A stretch of DNA of 64,000 nucleotides from a bacterium (GTDB taxonomy: Bacteria > Electryoneota > RPQS01). The translations under genes and the position numbers were made by a program. Position 1 is the first letter of the stretch; each line of letters starts with the position of its first letter. Under the pieces are notes generated by a model, which did no database searches, was not told where the DNA came from, and saw only the letters and a list, made by a program, of their open reading frames with translations. Below are positions 21,155-29,225 of the stretch, one piece after another. The stretch spans positions 1 through 64,000 of the forward strand of contig JADKHW010000053.1 in assembly GCA_016721565.1 (NCBI GenBank), in the 5' to 3' direction.

Positions 21155-22965
21155 TTAGGAGGCAATACGCAATGTGAAACTGAAAACCGAGCCTTTGCCT
21201 GCTTCGCTTTGAACTCGAATAGTTCCGCCGTGAGCTTCAACGATTTCGCGCGCAATGGCCAACCCGAGACCGGCTCCAGTAGCTGAAACCTCATTTTTTC
21301 CGCGATAAAAGCGATCAAACACGCGCGGCATTCATCTTTTGGGATACCTGGTCCTTGATCAGCGACAGATATCTCCAAATATTTTCCTGTTTCCTGCACA
21401 GAAAGGGCTATGTCCGTGCCTGGGCGGCTGAATTTTAGCGCGTTCGAAAGCAAATTTGTGAACACGTGAGCGATTCTGGATTCATTAGCCAGTACATCGG
21501 GCAAGTCTTCGGAAGTTTCGAGTTTGAGTTCTACTCCTGCATGCTGGAACGCGGTGCGGGACGCAGCGATTGCTTTTTCAATCAATTTATGTGCAGAAAC
21601 GGGCTTCAATTCCAGCGCCGACTTACCTGACTTGTAGCGCGCCACGTCAAGAAGATCGCTTACAATGCCAAAAAGTCGCTCTGCGTCGTCACGCGCCGCA
21701 GTCAATAACTCCGTTTGCTTTTCATTCATTTGTCCGACACGTTCGTCAAACAGCATATGCAGCGCCATACGAACCGAAGTCAACGGAGTCTTCAGCCTTC
21801 GTGAAACTGTCGATACCAGGTCGTTCTCAAGCTCTGACACTCGCCGCAGCCTGGTTACGTCCAAAAAGACGATGATAATTCCAACCGGCAAGCCCTCAAC
21901 ATCTTTGATGGGCAGCACGCGCGGCATAAAGAATTTCTCTTTTCCTTCAACAAAGACCTGAACGACTCGTTCAGCTTCCTTGTCTTCCGTTGCATTGCTC
22001 GAAGCCTCAGCGTGTAGCGACCGATGCCACTCGGGTGAAGTATCATAAATGCTTCCACCGGGCCGGACTCCGATCATTCGCCTGGCCGCAGCATTCGCAA
22101 GCTCGACGGTTGCATCCGGAGACATAACGATAACTGCATCCGGAAGGCTATCCAAAACAAGCTGCGCACTTTGCTGACTACGCGCAAGTTTCGCCTGATC
22201 ACCAAGCTTCAACACGCGCAACTCGGCGGCCATATCATTGAAGGCCTCCATCAACTGCCCGACTTCGTCGCGGAACCTCGGTTGGAGTACGAGGTTTAAG
22301 TTGCCTGACTGAATCTCTCGAATCGATTGAGTTAAAACTTTCAAGGGTTGCAGAACGGCGCGCCCGGTAACCAGAATTAAGATCAAGGCCAACAGGATTC
22401 CAACCAGAATAAGAATGTATGTTATTTGCTTTGCCTCTTGTGCGCGACGCTGTGCCAAGCCATCCACTGCAATCATATTGGACAGATTCATGTCCGAAAT
22501 ATTCTGTATGGTCTGCTGAAGCCTCTCCGACAAGGGCCGAAACTGCTCATGATAGCGCGCAATGCAAATTGTATCGCTTAAGGAGTTTCCTGTAAGTTGG
22601 AGTGCATCCAATTGCAGTGCCTTCCAGAGGCGGGTCACCGCCTCGACTGAGTCCTTTTCGCCCGACAAAGTGATATTCCCGCGTTCAAGATCAAGTTGCC
22701 GTCCAAATTCTTGGCTTGCCTTATCAAGCGAGGCGCTATCAAGATGTTGACCGAGCACAGATACATCCTGCACCTCATCGCGAAAGTCACTTAGAGCGTT
22801 CTTCATTCCCTCGCAATAGACAATGCTGTCGTAATTCTCGCGCAGGATTCGCGTCAATGCTTGTCCATAACTATTGACAACGCTTGATCCAATCGCACCA
22901 ACGATAACTGCAACGGCTAATAGGGCAGAAAAGCCCAAGATGAGTTTTGATTTTAGACTGAACAT
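21155..22965 (-). CDS. membrane sensor histidine kinase, HAMP-PAS-HisKA-HATPase (one frameshift, altered H-box)
   Basis: N-terminal membrane helix (residues 8-30), a helical periplasmic domain to about 180, a second helix ([18 protein letters not shown]), HAMP (about 205-260), PAS (about 265-380), HisKA (about 385-450) and HATPase with N-box [20 protein letters not shown] and [11 protein letters not shown] missing base near 21327 ends the frame early. In the other frame the G2 box ([11 protein letters not shown]) and final strands follow to a TAA at 21155, about 603 residues. The H-box reads [14 protein letters not shown] where the family has SHELKTPLTS or similar, so the phospho-acceptor His is absent as sequenced. 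It probably pairs with the NtrC-type regulator just upstream and replaces the missing KdpD kinase. Confidence 0.82.
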
Positions 22966-23041
22966 GTTTCCTCCTTTAGCGAACCTTATACCAACGCCAC
23001 AAATCTTTGCCGGGAGTTGTAAAAGATAGAGTTACAAAATA

Positions 23042-23073
23042 GAAACGCCTCCCCACAATTGGGAAGGCGTTTC
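23042..23073 (-). terminator. intrinsic terminator after the NtrC-type regulator
   Basis: GAAACGCCT and AGGCGTTTC arms with a G/C-rich inner region, followed on the minus strand by TATTTTG. It lies between the regulator gene and the sensor kinase, so the kinase and kdp genes probably have their own promoter in 22966-23040. Confidence 0.75.
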
Positions 23074-23119
23074 AGGAATCAATGACATTCTACAGGCGCA
23101 TTGAAATTTGAAATGTTGA

Positions 23120-24448
23120 TCAGATATCGTACTCTTTGCGTCGCCGCCATAAGGTTGCCGTATCAATCCCCAAAATTCGTGCTGCATCTTCCAACGATTT
23201 AGCCTTGGCTAACACACTGCGAATGTGTGCCTCTTCAATTGTACTGATTGGCACCATCGCACCGATTTCTGCACCACGCTTGCTGTCTTTTAGCTTATCC
23301 GGCAGGTGCTCAAGCAAAATAGTTGTGCCATGACAAAGAATAACCGCACGTTTGGTGATATTCCGCAGTTCGCGCACGTTCCCCGGCCAATCGTGACTCG
23401 TGAGTGCCGCCATCACGTCATCGGCAAAACGGCTTATTTTACGGTGATTTTGCGCTGCGAAAAAACCCAGAAAGTGGTCTGCCATTCGGGGAATGTCATC
23501 TCGTCGCTCGCGCAAAGGCGGAAGCGTGATTTCAAACACATTCATGCGGTAAAACAGCTCTTGCCGAAACGTTCCTTCTCGAACCGCCTCTTGCAAGTCT
23601 ATACTCGTGGCGGCAATTACCCGCACATCGGCTTTGCGCGTTGTCGTTTCGCCGATGCGCTCGTACTCATGATCCTGAAGAAACCGCAGGAGTTTCGGCT
23701 GTAACGCAAGCGGTAAGTCACCAATTTCATCCATGAATAACGTGCCGCCCTCGGTCACTGCTACACGACCCGGCGAGTCCTTGATTGCCCCAGTAAACGA
23801 TCCCCGCTTGTGCCCGAATAACTCGCTCTCCAATAGATGCGGCGGAATCGCGGGGCACGAGACAGTATTAAACGGCTTACCCGCGCGGTCGCTCCACTTG
23901 CCGATCATTCGCGCAATCAGGCTCTTACCAGTTCCGCTTTCGCCGCGCAATAACACAGTCACGTTGGAGGCGGCCGCTTCACGAGCAAGATTCAGGGCTT
24001 GTTGCATTCCCGCATGAGTTGTAGCAAGCTCAACTTCAGGATGCAATTGATCAAGCGTCGCTTGAAGTGCGTCAACTTTTTGCTCGAGCTTGCGCAACTC
24101 GTCAACTCGCTGCAAAATCAGCTGAATCTGCGTAGGTGTGAACGGCTTCGGTACATAATCGGTCGCACCACGCTTCATGGCTTCAATAGCAGTATCAATG
24201 CTCGCGTAGGCGGTAATTATGACAATCTTTAGCCACGGCTGAGCTGCATGCAGTTTGACAATCAGATCCATCCCCGAGTCTACACCCAGCCGTAAATCTA
24301 CAAACGCAAGATCAAAAGAAGTGTGTGCAACTTCAGTAGCCGCATCATGAATATTACTTACCGAAATGACACTATGCCCTTCCGTCTCCAGTAGGATTGC
24401 AAGAGTCTTTCGAATATTTTGCTCGTCGTCAACAATTAGAATTTGCAT
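23120..24448 (-). CDS. NtrC-family sigma-54-dependent response regulator
   Basis: An intact 442-residue three-domain activator. The receiver (residues 1-120) has DDEQ, phospho-acceptor DLAFVDLRLG and Lys in YVPKPF. The AAA+ domain (about 140-370) has Walker A GESGTGKS, the sigma-54 contact loop as GSFTGA instead of GAFTGA, Walker B GGTLFMDEIGDL and ELFYRMNVF. The Fis-type HTH ends the chain (LEDAARILGIDTATLWRRR). Such proteins activate sigma-54 promoters after phosphorylation. It is the first gene of the K+ locus, where KdpE would be expected, so it probably replaces KdpE. No convincing -24/-12 site was found in the short gaps examined. Confidence 0.88.
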   Translation of the reverse strand: MQILIVDDEQNIRKTLAILLETEGHSVISVSNIHDAATEVAHTSFDLAFVDLRLGVDSGMDLIVKLHAAQPWLKIVIITAYASIDTAIEAMKRGATDYVPKPFTPTQIQLILQRVDELRKLEQKVDALQATLDQLHPEVELATTHAGMQQALNLAREAAASNVTVLLRGESGTGKSLIARMIGKWSDRAGKPFNTVSCPAIPPHLLESELFGHKRGSFTGAIKDSPGRVAVTEGGTLFMDEIGDLPLALQPKLLRFLQDHEYERIGETTTRKADVRVIAATSIDLQEAVREGTFRQELFYRMNVFEITLPPLRERRDDIPRMADHFLGFFAAQNHRKISRFADDVMAALTSHDWPGNVRELRNITKRAVILCHGTTILLEHLPDKLKDSKRGAEIGAMVPISTIEEAHIRSVLAKAKSLEDAARILGIDTATLWRRRKEYDI

Positions 24449-24647
24449 AGTTCGTTGCCAGTTTTCAGTTCAAACCCAGATATTGACCAATACCCTGCAG
24501 TCCGCAAAATCGCCTTGTTAATAGAGTCAACCAACGGAGTTTGATCCCATGATCTGGTTATCTCTGTCGCCATGGACTGTACCCCTGAGGCTGGACAGTT
24601 AGGGTGTTGATTTCGTAGATTGGGGGTGGCAGAATAGGAGTCTTGGT

Positions 24648-25003
24648 ATGGCACGTCCCCGTCGGTCGTTCAGTCCGGAGTTTAAGCTGCGGGTAATTCA
24701 GGAAGTGGAGCAGGGTCAGAGTCAGGCTGCTGTGGCTCGGAAGTATGATCTGAGTCCGCATCTGATTCCGTTGTGGAAGAAAGCTCTCTCCACCTGTCCC
24801 CTGGGGGAGAGGCTACCGGCGGCCCTTCGGTCGCCGATCTTCTGCAGGATCAGCAGATCAAAGCCGAGATCATTCAGGAGCAGGCACAGCAGATCCATCT
24901 CTTAAAAAAAGCCTTGGCGCTACAAAACTCAAAGTCACCCAGCGCAAGCAGCTCGTCAGTGACGGACGGCAAGCCTTCGCCGTCAGGAAAGCCTGCCAAG
25001 TGA
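24648..25003 (+). CDS. IS3-family transposase OrfA (frameshifted)
   Basis: Starts MARPRRSFSPEFKLRVIQEV, an HTH_Tnp_1 DNA-binding domain with VARKYDLSPHLIPLWKK. A frame change near 24780 is needed to reach the leucine-zipper part (QIKAEIIQEQAQQIHLLKKA) in the same gene. The run A AAA AAG at 24905-24911 is a classical -1 slippery site that would join OrfA to OrfB. The internal break may be a sequencing error or may mean that this copy is inactive. Confidence 0.75.
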
Positions 25004-25831
25004 TCGACCTTTCGCGCAGCACCTGCTACTATCGGCAGCAGCGTTCGGATGTCAAGCAGCAGGAAGACCAGAAGATCATCGCGCGTCTGGAACAACTCGC
25101 AAGGGAGTTCTCTCGCTACGGGGTACGGCGCATGACCGCACAGCTTCAGCACGAAGGCTTTGTCGTCAACCGCAAGCGCGTCTATCGCCTGATGCAGGAG
25201 CAGAAATTACTCTGCAAAGTGAAAAAACGCTTTGTCGTCACCACCAACAGTGAGCATCCTTACGAACGCTATCCGAACCTGTACGGGGGCAACATCCCGT
25301 CGTCACTCAATCAGGTCTGGATCGCCGATATCGCCTATATCCGCTTGCGTAAGGGACACGCCTATCTGGCAATGATCCTTGATGCCTGCTCACGCAAAGC
25401 CATCGGCTGGCATCTGTCGCGCACACCCGATGCTTCGCTCCCGCTCGCTGCGCTGGAAATGGCTATCGCCACACGGCAACCGTCATCCGGTGTCATCCAT
25501 CACTCGGACCAGGGCGTACAGTACGCTTGTCATGCCTACACCGGTCTGTTGAAGCAGCACGGGTTCCAGATCAGCATGTCATGCACGGCCATGCCCACCG
25601 ACAACGCCCAGGCCGAAAGCTTTATGGCCACGCTGAAAAAAGGAGAAGCCTATCTGTCCGAATACCGCACGTACAAAGAGGCAGCCGCGAGGCTACCCCG
25701 GTTCATCGACGACATCTAACAACCGCAAACGACTGCACTCAAGCCTCGGGTACCTATCCCCGATGGCTTTCGAAATCAAACAAAATCAAACCCACCAACC
25801 CGCCGCATCCCATCTATCTCTACACAACTGA
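24912..25831 (+). CDS. IS3-family transposase OrfB, DDE integrase (frameshifted end)
   Basis: HTH_21 region (RYGVRRMTAQLQHEGFVVNR) followed by an rve integrase core with catalytic residues D in WIADIAY, D in HHSDQGVQY and E in NAQAESFMATLKK. The frame stops after RFIDDI at 25719. One base restored there continues with NRKRLHSSLGYLSPMAFE, the conserved IS3 end, to a TGA at 25829. It is expressed by -1 frameshifting from OrfA. Confidence 0.85.
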
Positions 25832-26092
25832 CTGTCCAGAAAATGGGGTTACACTCCACCAATACGAGAATCATGCCCCCAGTCCCTGTAATATACCAAT
25901 TTAGAACCAATTTTTGCTCGGCCACGTACTCGTTGTTGATGGTGAGCGGGAATCCCGGCTGCCACTCTTAACTATTTCTTGTTTAAAATAATATTTACAA
26001 TATTATAAAGATTCTGCCTGCCAATGCTTGTTACTTGTCCAGCTACTTTACTATTAGACCTACGGCTGGTTGCGGCAGTTTACACAAAACTC

Positions 26093-26142
26093 TACTAAGT
26101 TTATACTTAACAAGGGTGTCACAGTGGGTACAGTGGGAATTG
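26093..26142 (-). repeat. decayed terminator plus ssrA 3'-end remnant
   Basis: ACTAAGTTTATACTTAACAAGGGTGT (26094-26119, differing by a few bases from 42990-43015) is followed by TGGGTACAGTGGGAATTG (26125-26142), which agrees with the tmRNA end TGGAGACGGCGGGAATCG at 13 of 18 positions. The spacing between the two parts is the same as at 43015-43021. Single elements are weak; the ordered pair is stronger. Confidence 0.5.
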
Positions 26143-26185
26143 TATTTGTCTACGGCGTTGCACCACTCTCACATTTCCAAAACAA

Positions 26186-26208
26186 ACAGCCCTTCATTAA
26201 AGGGCTGT
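26186..26208 (-). terminator. intrinsic terminator
   Basis: ACAGCCCTT-CATT-AAGGGCTGT perfect 9-bp hairpin, followed on the minus strand by TTGTTTTGG. It could end transcription from the DUF5661 gene about 210 bases upstream. Confidence 0.7.
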
Positions 26209-26215
26209 AAAGGGT

Positions 26216-26290
26216 TGTTGTGGGTCAGGAACTTTGTCAAAGTTCAGTATTTGGCATTCTGGTTAACACCTCTTCAGCACGTTTTCAGCA
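26216..26290. repeat. approximately 80-bp island-end repeat, second copy
   Basis: TTGTTGTGGGTCAGGAACTTTGTC ... GGTTAACACC ... AGCACGTTTTCAGCA aligns with 43101-43179 block by block. It lies about 75 bases right of the ssrA remnant, as at 43 kb. The rest of 25862-26422 shows no gene I trust. Confidence 0.55.
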
Positions 26291-26422
26291 TACGATCTAA
26301 AGTGCAAATTGAGGCTTTCGAAGAAGTCGCATTGAGCAAAGCTATCTCCATTTTACTTCTTGAATTGGATCGCGAGGGGATTCGCATAGCCAAAGATGAC
26401 TTTCGTAGCCGTTTCTACCCCA

Positions 26423-26725
26423 TTAACGTATGGGCTGTCTCCGCCGCATGTCCTTTTCCTCGGACCAGAATTTCTCGGCTTCCTTTTCCATTTTTTTCAA
26501 ACGAGTATAGTAATCGGGAAATTCTTTAAGATGCGCCCATGCAATCCGGCCCGTGAGCAACGGATCGTCATTAGTTACATTCGTTTGCGGATCGCGCTTT
26601 CCATGCTCGAGTTCAACCTCCATACCCAATCGAAACTGCTCGACGGGAAACATATTCCAATCAATCCCCAAGAGGTCGCCCACTCGCTTGGCCTCGGTAA
26701 ATTCCAACATACTTGCGTTTGACAA
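26423..26725 (-). CDS. DUF5661 family protein
   Basis: A 100-residue soluble protein. The core ELEHGKRDPQTNVTNDDPLL followed by TGRIAWAHLKEFPDYYTRL matches the DUF5661 signature (HGxxDPxTNVTxDD, then IAxAHLxExPDYY). No biochemical function is known for the family. Its N-terminus (FTEAKRVGDLLGIDW) looks like a helical partner region. It is the most downstream gene of the 26.4-37 kb minus-strand stress-type gene set. Confidence 0.8.
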   Translation of the reverse strand: MSNASMLEFTEAKRVGDLLGIDWNMFPVEQFRLGMEVELEHGKRDPQTNVTNDDPLLTGRIAWAHLKEFPDYYTRLKKMEKEAEKFWSEEKDMRRRQPIR

Positions 26726-26824
26726 TTCAGGCTCCCGTCGGTTGAGTACACATTCATTTATAGAGTGACGGCAACGAAAGAGGCGAACAACGTGTTCGCC
26801 CCTTGCGCATGCCGTCTAGCCAGT

Positions 26825-27100
26825 TTAGTAGCGGTCGCGGCCTTCGCTGCGATCTGCCTTTGGCTTGGCTTCATTTACTGTCATTTTGCGTCCCTGCGTG
26901 TCCATGTCGTTCAAAGCGGCAATAGCCGCCTTCGCTTCTTTGTCATTTGGCATTTCCACAAATCCAAATCCTTTGCTGTCGCCGCTCATACTGTCTTTTA
27001 CAAGGCTTGCGCGATCAACTTTACCGTGCGCTTCAAACATATTTCTGAGGTCAGCCTCAGTCATATTAAACGCAAGATTGCCAGCATAAATGTTAACCAT
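26825..27100 (-). CDS. RNA-recognition-motif (RRM) protein
   Basis: A 91-residue single-RRM protein. RNP2 is NIYAGNL at the N-terminus and RNP1 is KGFGFVEM near residue 45, followed by a short charged tail (EAKPKADRSEGRDRY). Bacterial proteins of this form bind single-stranded RNA and are often cold- or stress-induced. The start was set at MVNIYAGNL because GGAAAGGA lies 7 bases before it and RRM proteins start here; the frame is open further upstream but without homology. Confidence 0.9.
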   Translation of the reverse strand: MVNIYAGNLAFNMTEADLRNMFEAHGKVDRASLVKDSMSGDSKGFGFVEMPNDKEAKAAIAALNDMDTQGRKMTVNEAKPKADRSEGRDRY

Positions 27101-27488
27101 TGATGTATCCTTTCCGGACTTGGGGATGGTCCCCATGTTTCGCCACCTGAATATCTCAACGCGAAGCCGAAGAGGAATGTGTCTGTCCATGCGTCCTGTG
27201 ACAAGGCCTTGCGATGCGCTCCAATTGGAGCGACTCAATTAAGTGCTAATTGTCTAACCAATCCGTATTCGTTAGTGCCGCATCAATCATGTGGTTTTGA
27301 TTTCGAATCCAAATATCTCGCGAAGGCAGCTAAGCGAGTGACGCTGGCAACTTTTGAAAGTACCACCACAATTCGAGTTTGAACGCGCAAGCTCATGCCA
27401 AGCTGCCGCATCCGTATGGCAATTTGTGTTCGCAGGACGAATTGATGCCACTTCACATCAATCATCTATCGTCCAATCGTATGACTCG

Positions 27489-27635
27489 TCAAGCTATCTT
27501 TTGTCCTTGCAGCAATCGCACTATGACAACTACAAGCGCAACGACAAGCAAAATGTGAATTAGGCCGCCAACCGGATACACGACGAATCCCAGCAGCCAA
27601 AGAACGAGCAGTACAAGTACAATTGTCCAAAGCAT
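27489..27635 (-). CDS. lmo0937/DUF5670-type small membrane protein
   Basis: A 48-residue ORF: MLWTIVLVLLVLWLLGF, then PVGGLIHILLVVALVVVIVR and a short polar end. The two hydrophobic helices separated by GGLIHILL are typical of the lmo0937 family, widespread small membrane proteins of unknown function often near stress genes. It sits between the RRM gene and a beta-barrel gene, all on the minus strand. Confidence 0.85.
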   Translation of the reverse strand: MLWTIVLVLLVLWLLGFVVYPVGGLIHILLVVALVVVIVRLLQGQKIA

Positions 27636-27674
27636 GATGGACCCCTTTGCTGTTTACAAGGCGATTCTAACGGT

Positions 27675-28235
27675 TTACTTCAAAACGTAAAGCAAATTAA
27701 ACATAAGTGCTGTTTGATCGGGGTCCGCAAAATCAAGCTGGACTTGAAGCTGTCCAGTCCAACGTTCACCGAGCTGATGTTCAACACCGCCGTCAATATA
27801 CAATCCAAGTTTATTATCGTCGGAGTTGCTATAGTTTGGCGCGTTGCTGTAATCCCACGAGTAGAAGTGCAGTCCAAGGCCGCCGCCGGCATAGGGTTCC
27901 CACTCGCCTTCAATGAAGTGGTAGTCCACGCCCGTGCGCAAGATAATGTCACGAAGCGTCCAATCGTATCGGTCGTTGAAGTATCGATACTCCCGACCAG
28001 TTGACCAGAAACTCACTGAGCCGTTCCAATGCAGTTGGCGAACGAATTCCCCAAACTCCATTGCCGCTCCAAATTCAACAGCACCGTCAAGATCATTGCC
28101 CGGATCAACATATCCCAGACGCGGGCCAATTGCTTTGAATCCAATGTCGCTTTCTGCAGATGCCACTGTGCTGGCTGCAAGCAGCATGGCGCAAGCGCCG
28201 GACATGATCAAACTTTTCATAAAGTTTGCATTCAT
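27675..28235 (-). CDS. outer-membrane beta-barrel protein
   Basis: A 186-residue protein with a signal peptide (MKSLIMSGACAMLLAASTVASA). The body has glycine-aromatic strands (FKAIGPRLGYVDPG, EPYAGGGLGLHFYSWDY, GLYIDGGVEHQL) and ends in ALMFNLLYVLK, as in OmpW/OprF-like small barrels. Function is unknown. It lies 27 bases downstream of the GH130 gene and may be cotranscribed with the sugar genes. Confidence 0.7.
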   Translation of the reverse strand: MNANFMKSLIMSGACAMLLAASTVASAESDIGFKAIGPRLGYVDPGNDLDGAVEFGAAMEFGEFVRQLHWNGSVSFWSTGREYRYFNDRYDWTLRDIILRTGVDYHFIEGEWEPYAGGGLGLHFYSWDYSNAPNYSNSDDNKLGLYIDGGVEHQLGERWTGQLQVQLDFADPDQTALMFNLLYVLK

Positions 28236-28262
28236 TGTCTTACCAATTCACTTTCTTTTTGG

Positions 28263-29225
28263 CTATGCGATGATAGCCTGTTTTCGAGACTGTTGTTCAA
28301 GCCACTGAAGCATAGAGTTTATGCTTCCAATCGCAAGTGCGATACTTGTATCAGCGGCACCGTAATAAAGGTTTACCGTGTCTCCATCCGCAGCGACGGT
28401 AAGGCCGCACGGAAATACAACGTTTCCGACGTCACCGTGTTGCTCGTACGGCTCCTGCGGCCCAAAGACCCATTCATCTCCCCGACGTAAACAGATTTCC
28501 GGATGATCAAAGTCAAAGAGCGCAAGACCCAAACGATACAGGCAACCTGCCGCAGTTTGTCGTACTCCATGATAGATCACCAGCCAACCTTGCGATGTTT
28601 CAATCGGCGGCGGCGAAAGTCCGATCTTGTTTGCATCCCACCATGCTCCCCTTCGAGCTTCCATCATCATCTTGTGTCCACCCCAGTTTTGCAGATCCGG
28701 AGAAAACGAAATCCACATATGCGCACGTGGCGCGCTGACCGGACGATGAATGACTGCCCACTGACCATCAATGCGACACGGAAGCAGAGCCGCATCCTTG
28801 TCCTCTGGCGGCATGATAACGCCGAGGCGCTCAAAATTCACGAAATCCTCAGTAAAGGCAAGCGCGACTCCGGGTCCATCACGGCTATAAGCAGTATAAA
28901 CGATTGCATACTTGTTGAGCTCCGGGACATATGTGATGCGCGGATCTTCAATGCCCCAATGCTCTTCCGGATAGTGCTCTGGATCGGCAAGCATCGTTGG
29001 TTTGTCATCTATCTTCCAACTGTCAATACCGTTTGCGGAACGCGCGGCGCAAAAGTGTGAATGACCGCGGCGATCTTCAACACGGCAGAGAAGCAGAGTC
29101 GTTCCATCTTTCAGCAAAACTGCTGCAGGGTTGAAAACGCTGTTGACTGGGTAAGGCCAATCGCCTGCTGTTAAAATCGGGTTCTGTTTATTGCGATGAA
29201 ACAGATCGGAGTAACGGTAGGTCAC
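28263..29225 (-). CDS. glycoside hydrolase family 130 protein (mannoside phosphorylase-like)
   Basis: A 320-residue five-bladed propeller enzyme. GH130 hallmarks visible are NSVFNPAAVLLKDGTTLLLC near the N-terminus, HWGIEDPRITYVPELNKYAI (catalytic Asp in the EDPR motif), GDVGNVVFPCGL and YYGAADTSIALA. GH130 enzymes mostly phosphorolyse or hydrolyse beta-mannosidic links. The ATG overlaps the stop of the glycosyltransferase gene by 4 bases, so the two are translationally coupled and probably act on the same glycan. Confidence 0.88.
   Translation of the reverse strand: MTYRYSDLFHRNKQNPILTAGDWPYPVNSVFNPAAVLLKDGTTLLLCRVEDRRGHSHFCAARSANGIDSWKIDDKPTMLADPEHYPEEHWGIEDPRITYVPELNKYAIVYTAYSRDGPGVALAFTEDFVNFERLGVIMPPEDKDAALLPCRIDGQWAVIHRPVSAPRAHMWISFSPDLQNWGGHKMMMEARRGAWWDANKIGLSPPPIETSQGWLVIYHGVRQTAAGCLYRLGLALFDFDHPEICLRRGDEWVFGPQEPYEQHGDVGNVVFPCGLTVAADGDTVNLYYGAADTSIALAIGSINSMLQWLEQQSRKQAIIA

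Larger units (their letters stand above)
24573..25858. mobile_element. IS3-family insertion sequence, 1286 bp
   Basis: Terminal inverted repeats start TGGACTGTACCCC (left) and TGGAGTGTAACCCC (right, reverse complement), and share CTGGACAGT further in. CCA directly precedes the left end (24570-24572) and directly follows the right end (25859-25861), a 3-bp target duplication as usual for IS3. It carries overlapping orfA and orfB. It lies upstream of the kdp regulator gene, about 125 bases from its start. Confidence 0.88.

Noticed and set aside
22966..23119. Sigma-54 promoter ahead of the sensor kinase
   Set aside because: No TGGCAC-N5-TTGC match could be found by eye on the minus strand; the nearest look-alike misses the key GG/GC pair.
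24573..25858. IS element as the cause of the module duplication
   Set aside because: Only one IS copy is present, it does not flank either module, and it has its own 3-bp target duplication.
26035..26529. A 164-codon plus-strand open frame
   Set aside because: It runs across the ssrA remnant, a terminator hairpin, the approximately 80-bp repeat and the end of the DUF5661 gene, shows no family match and has low-complexity composition. Most likely a chance frame.
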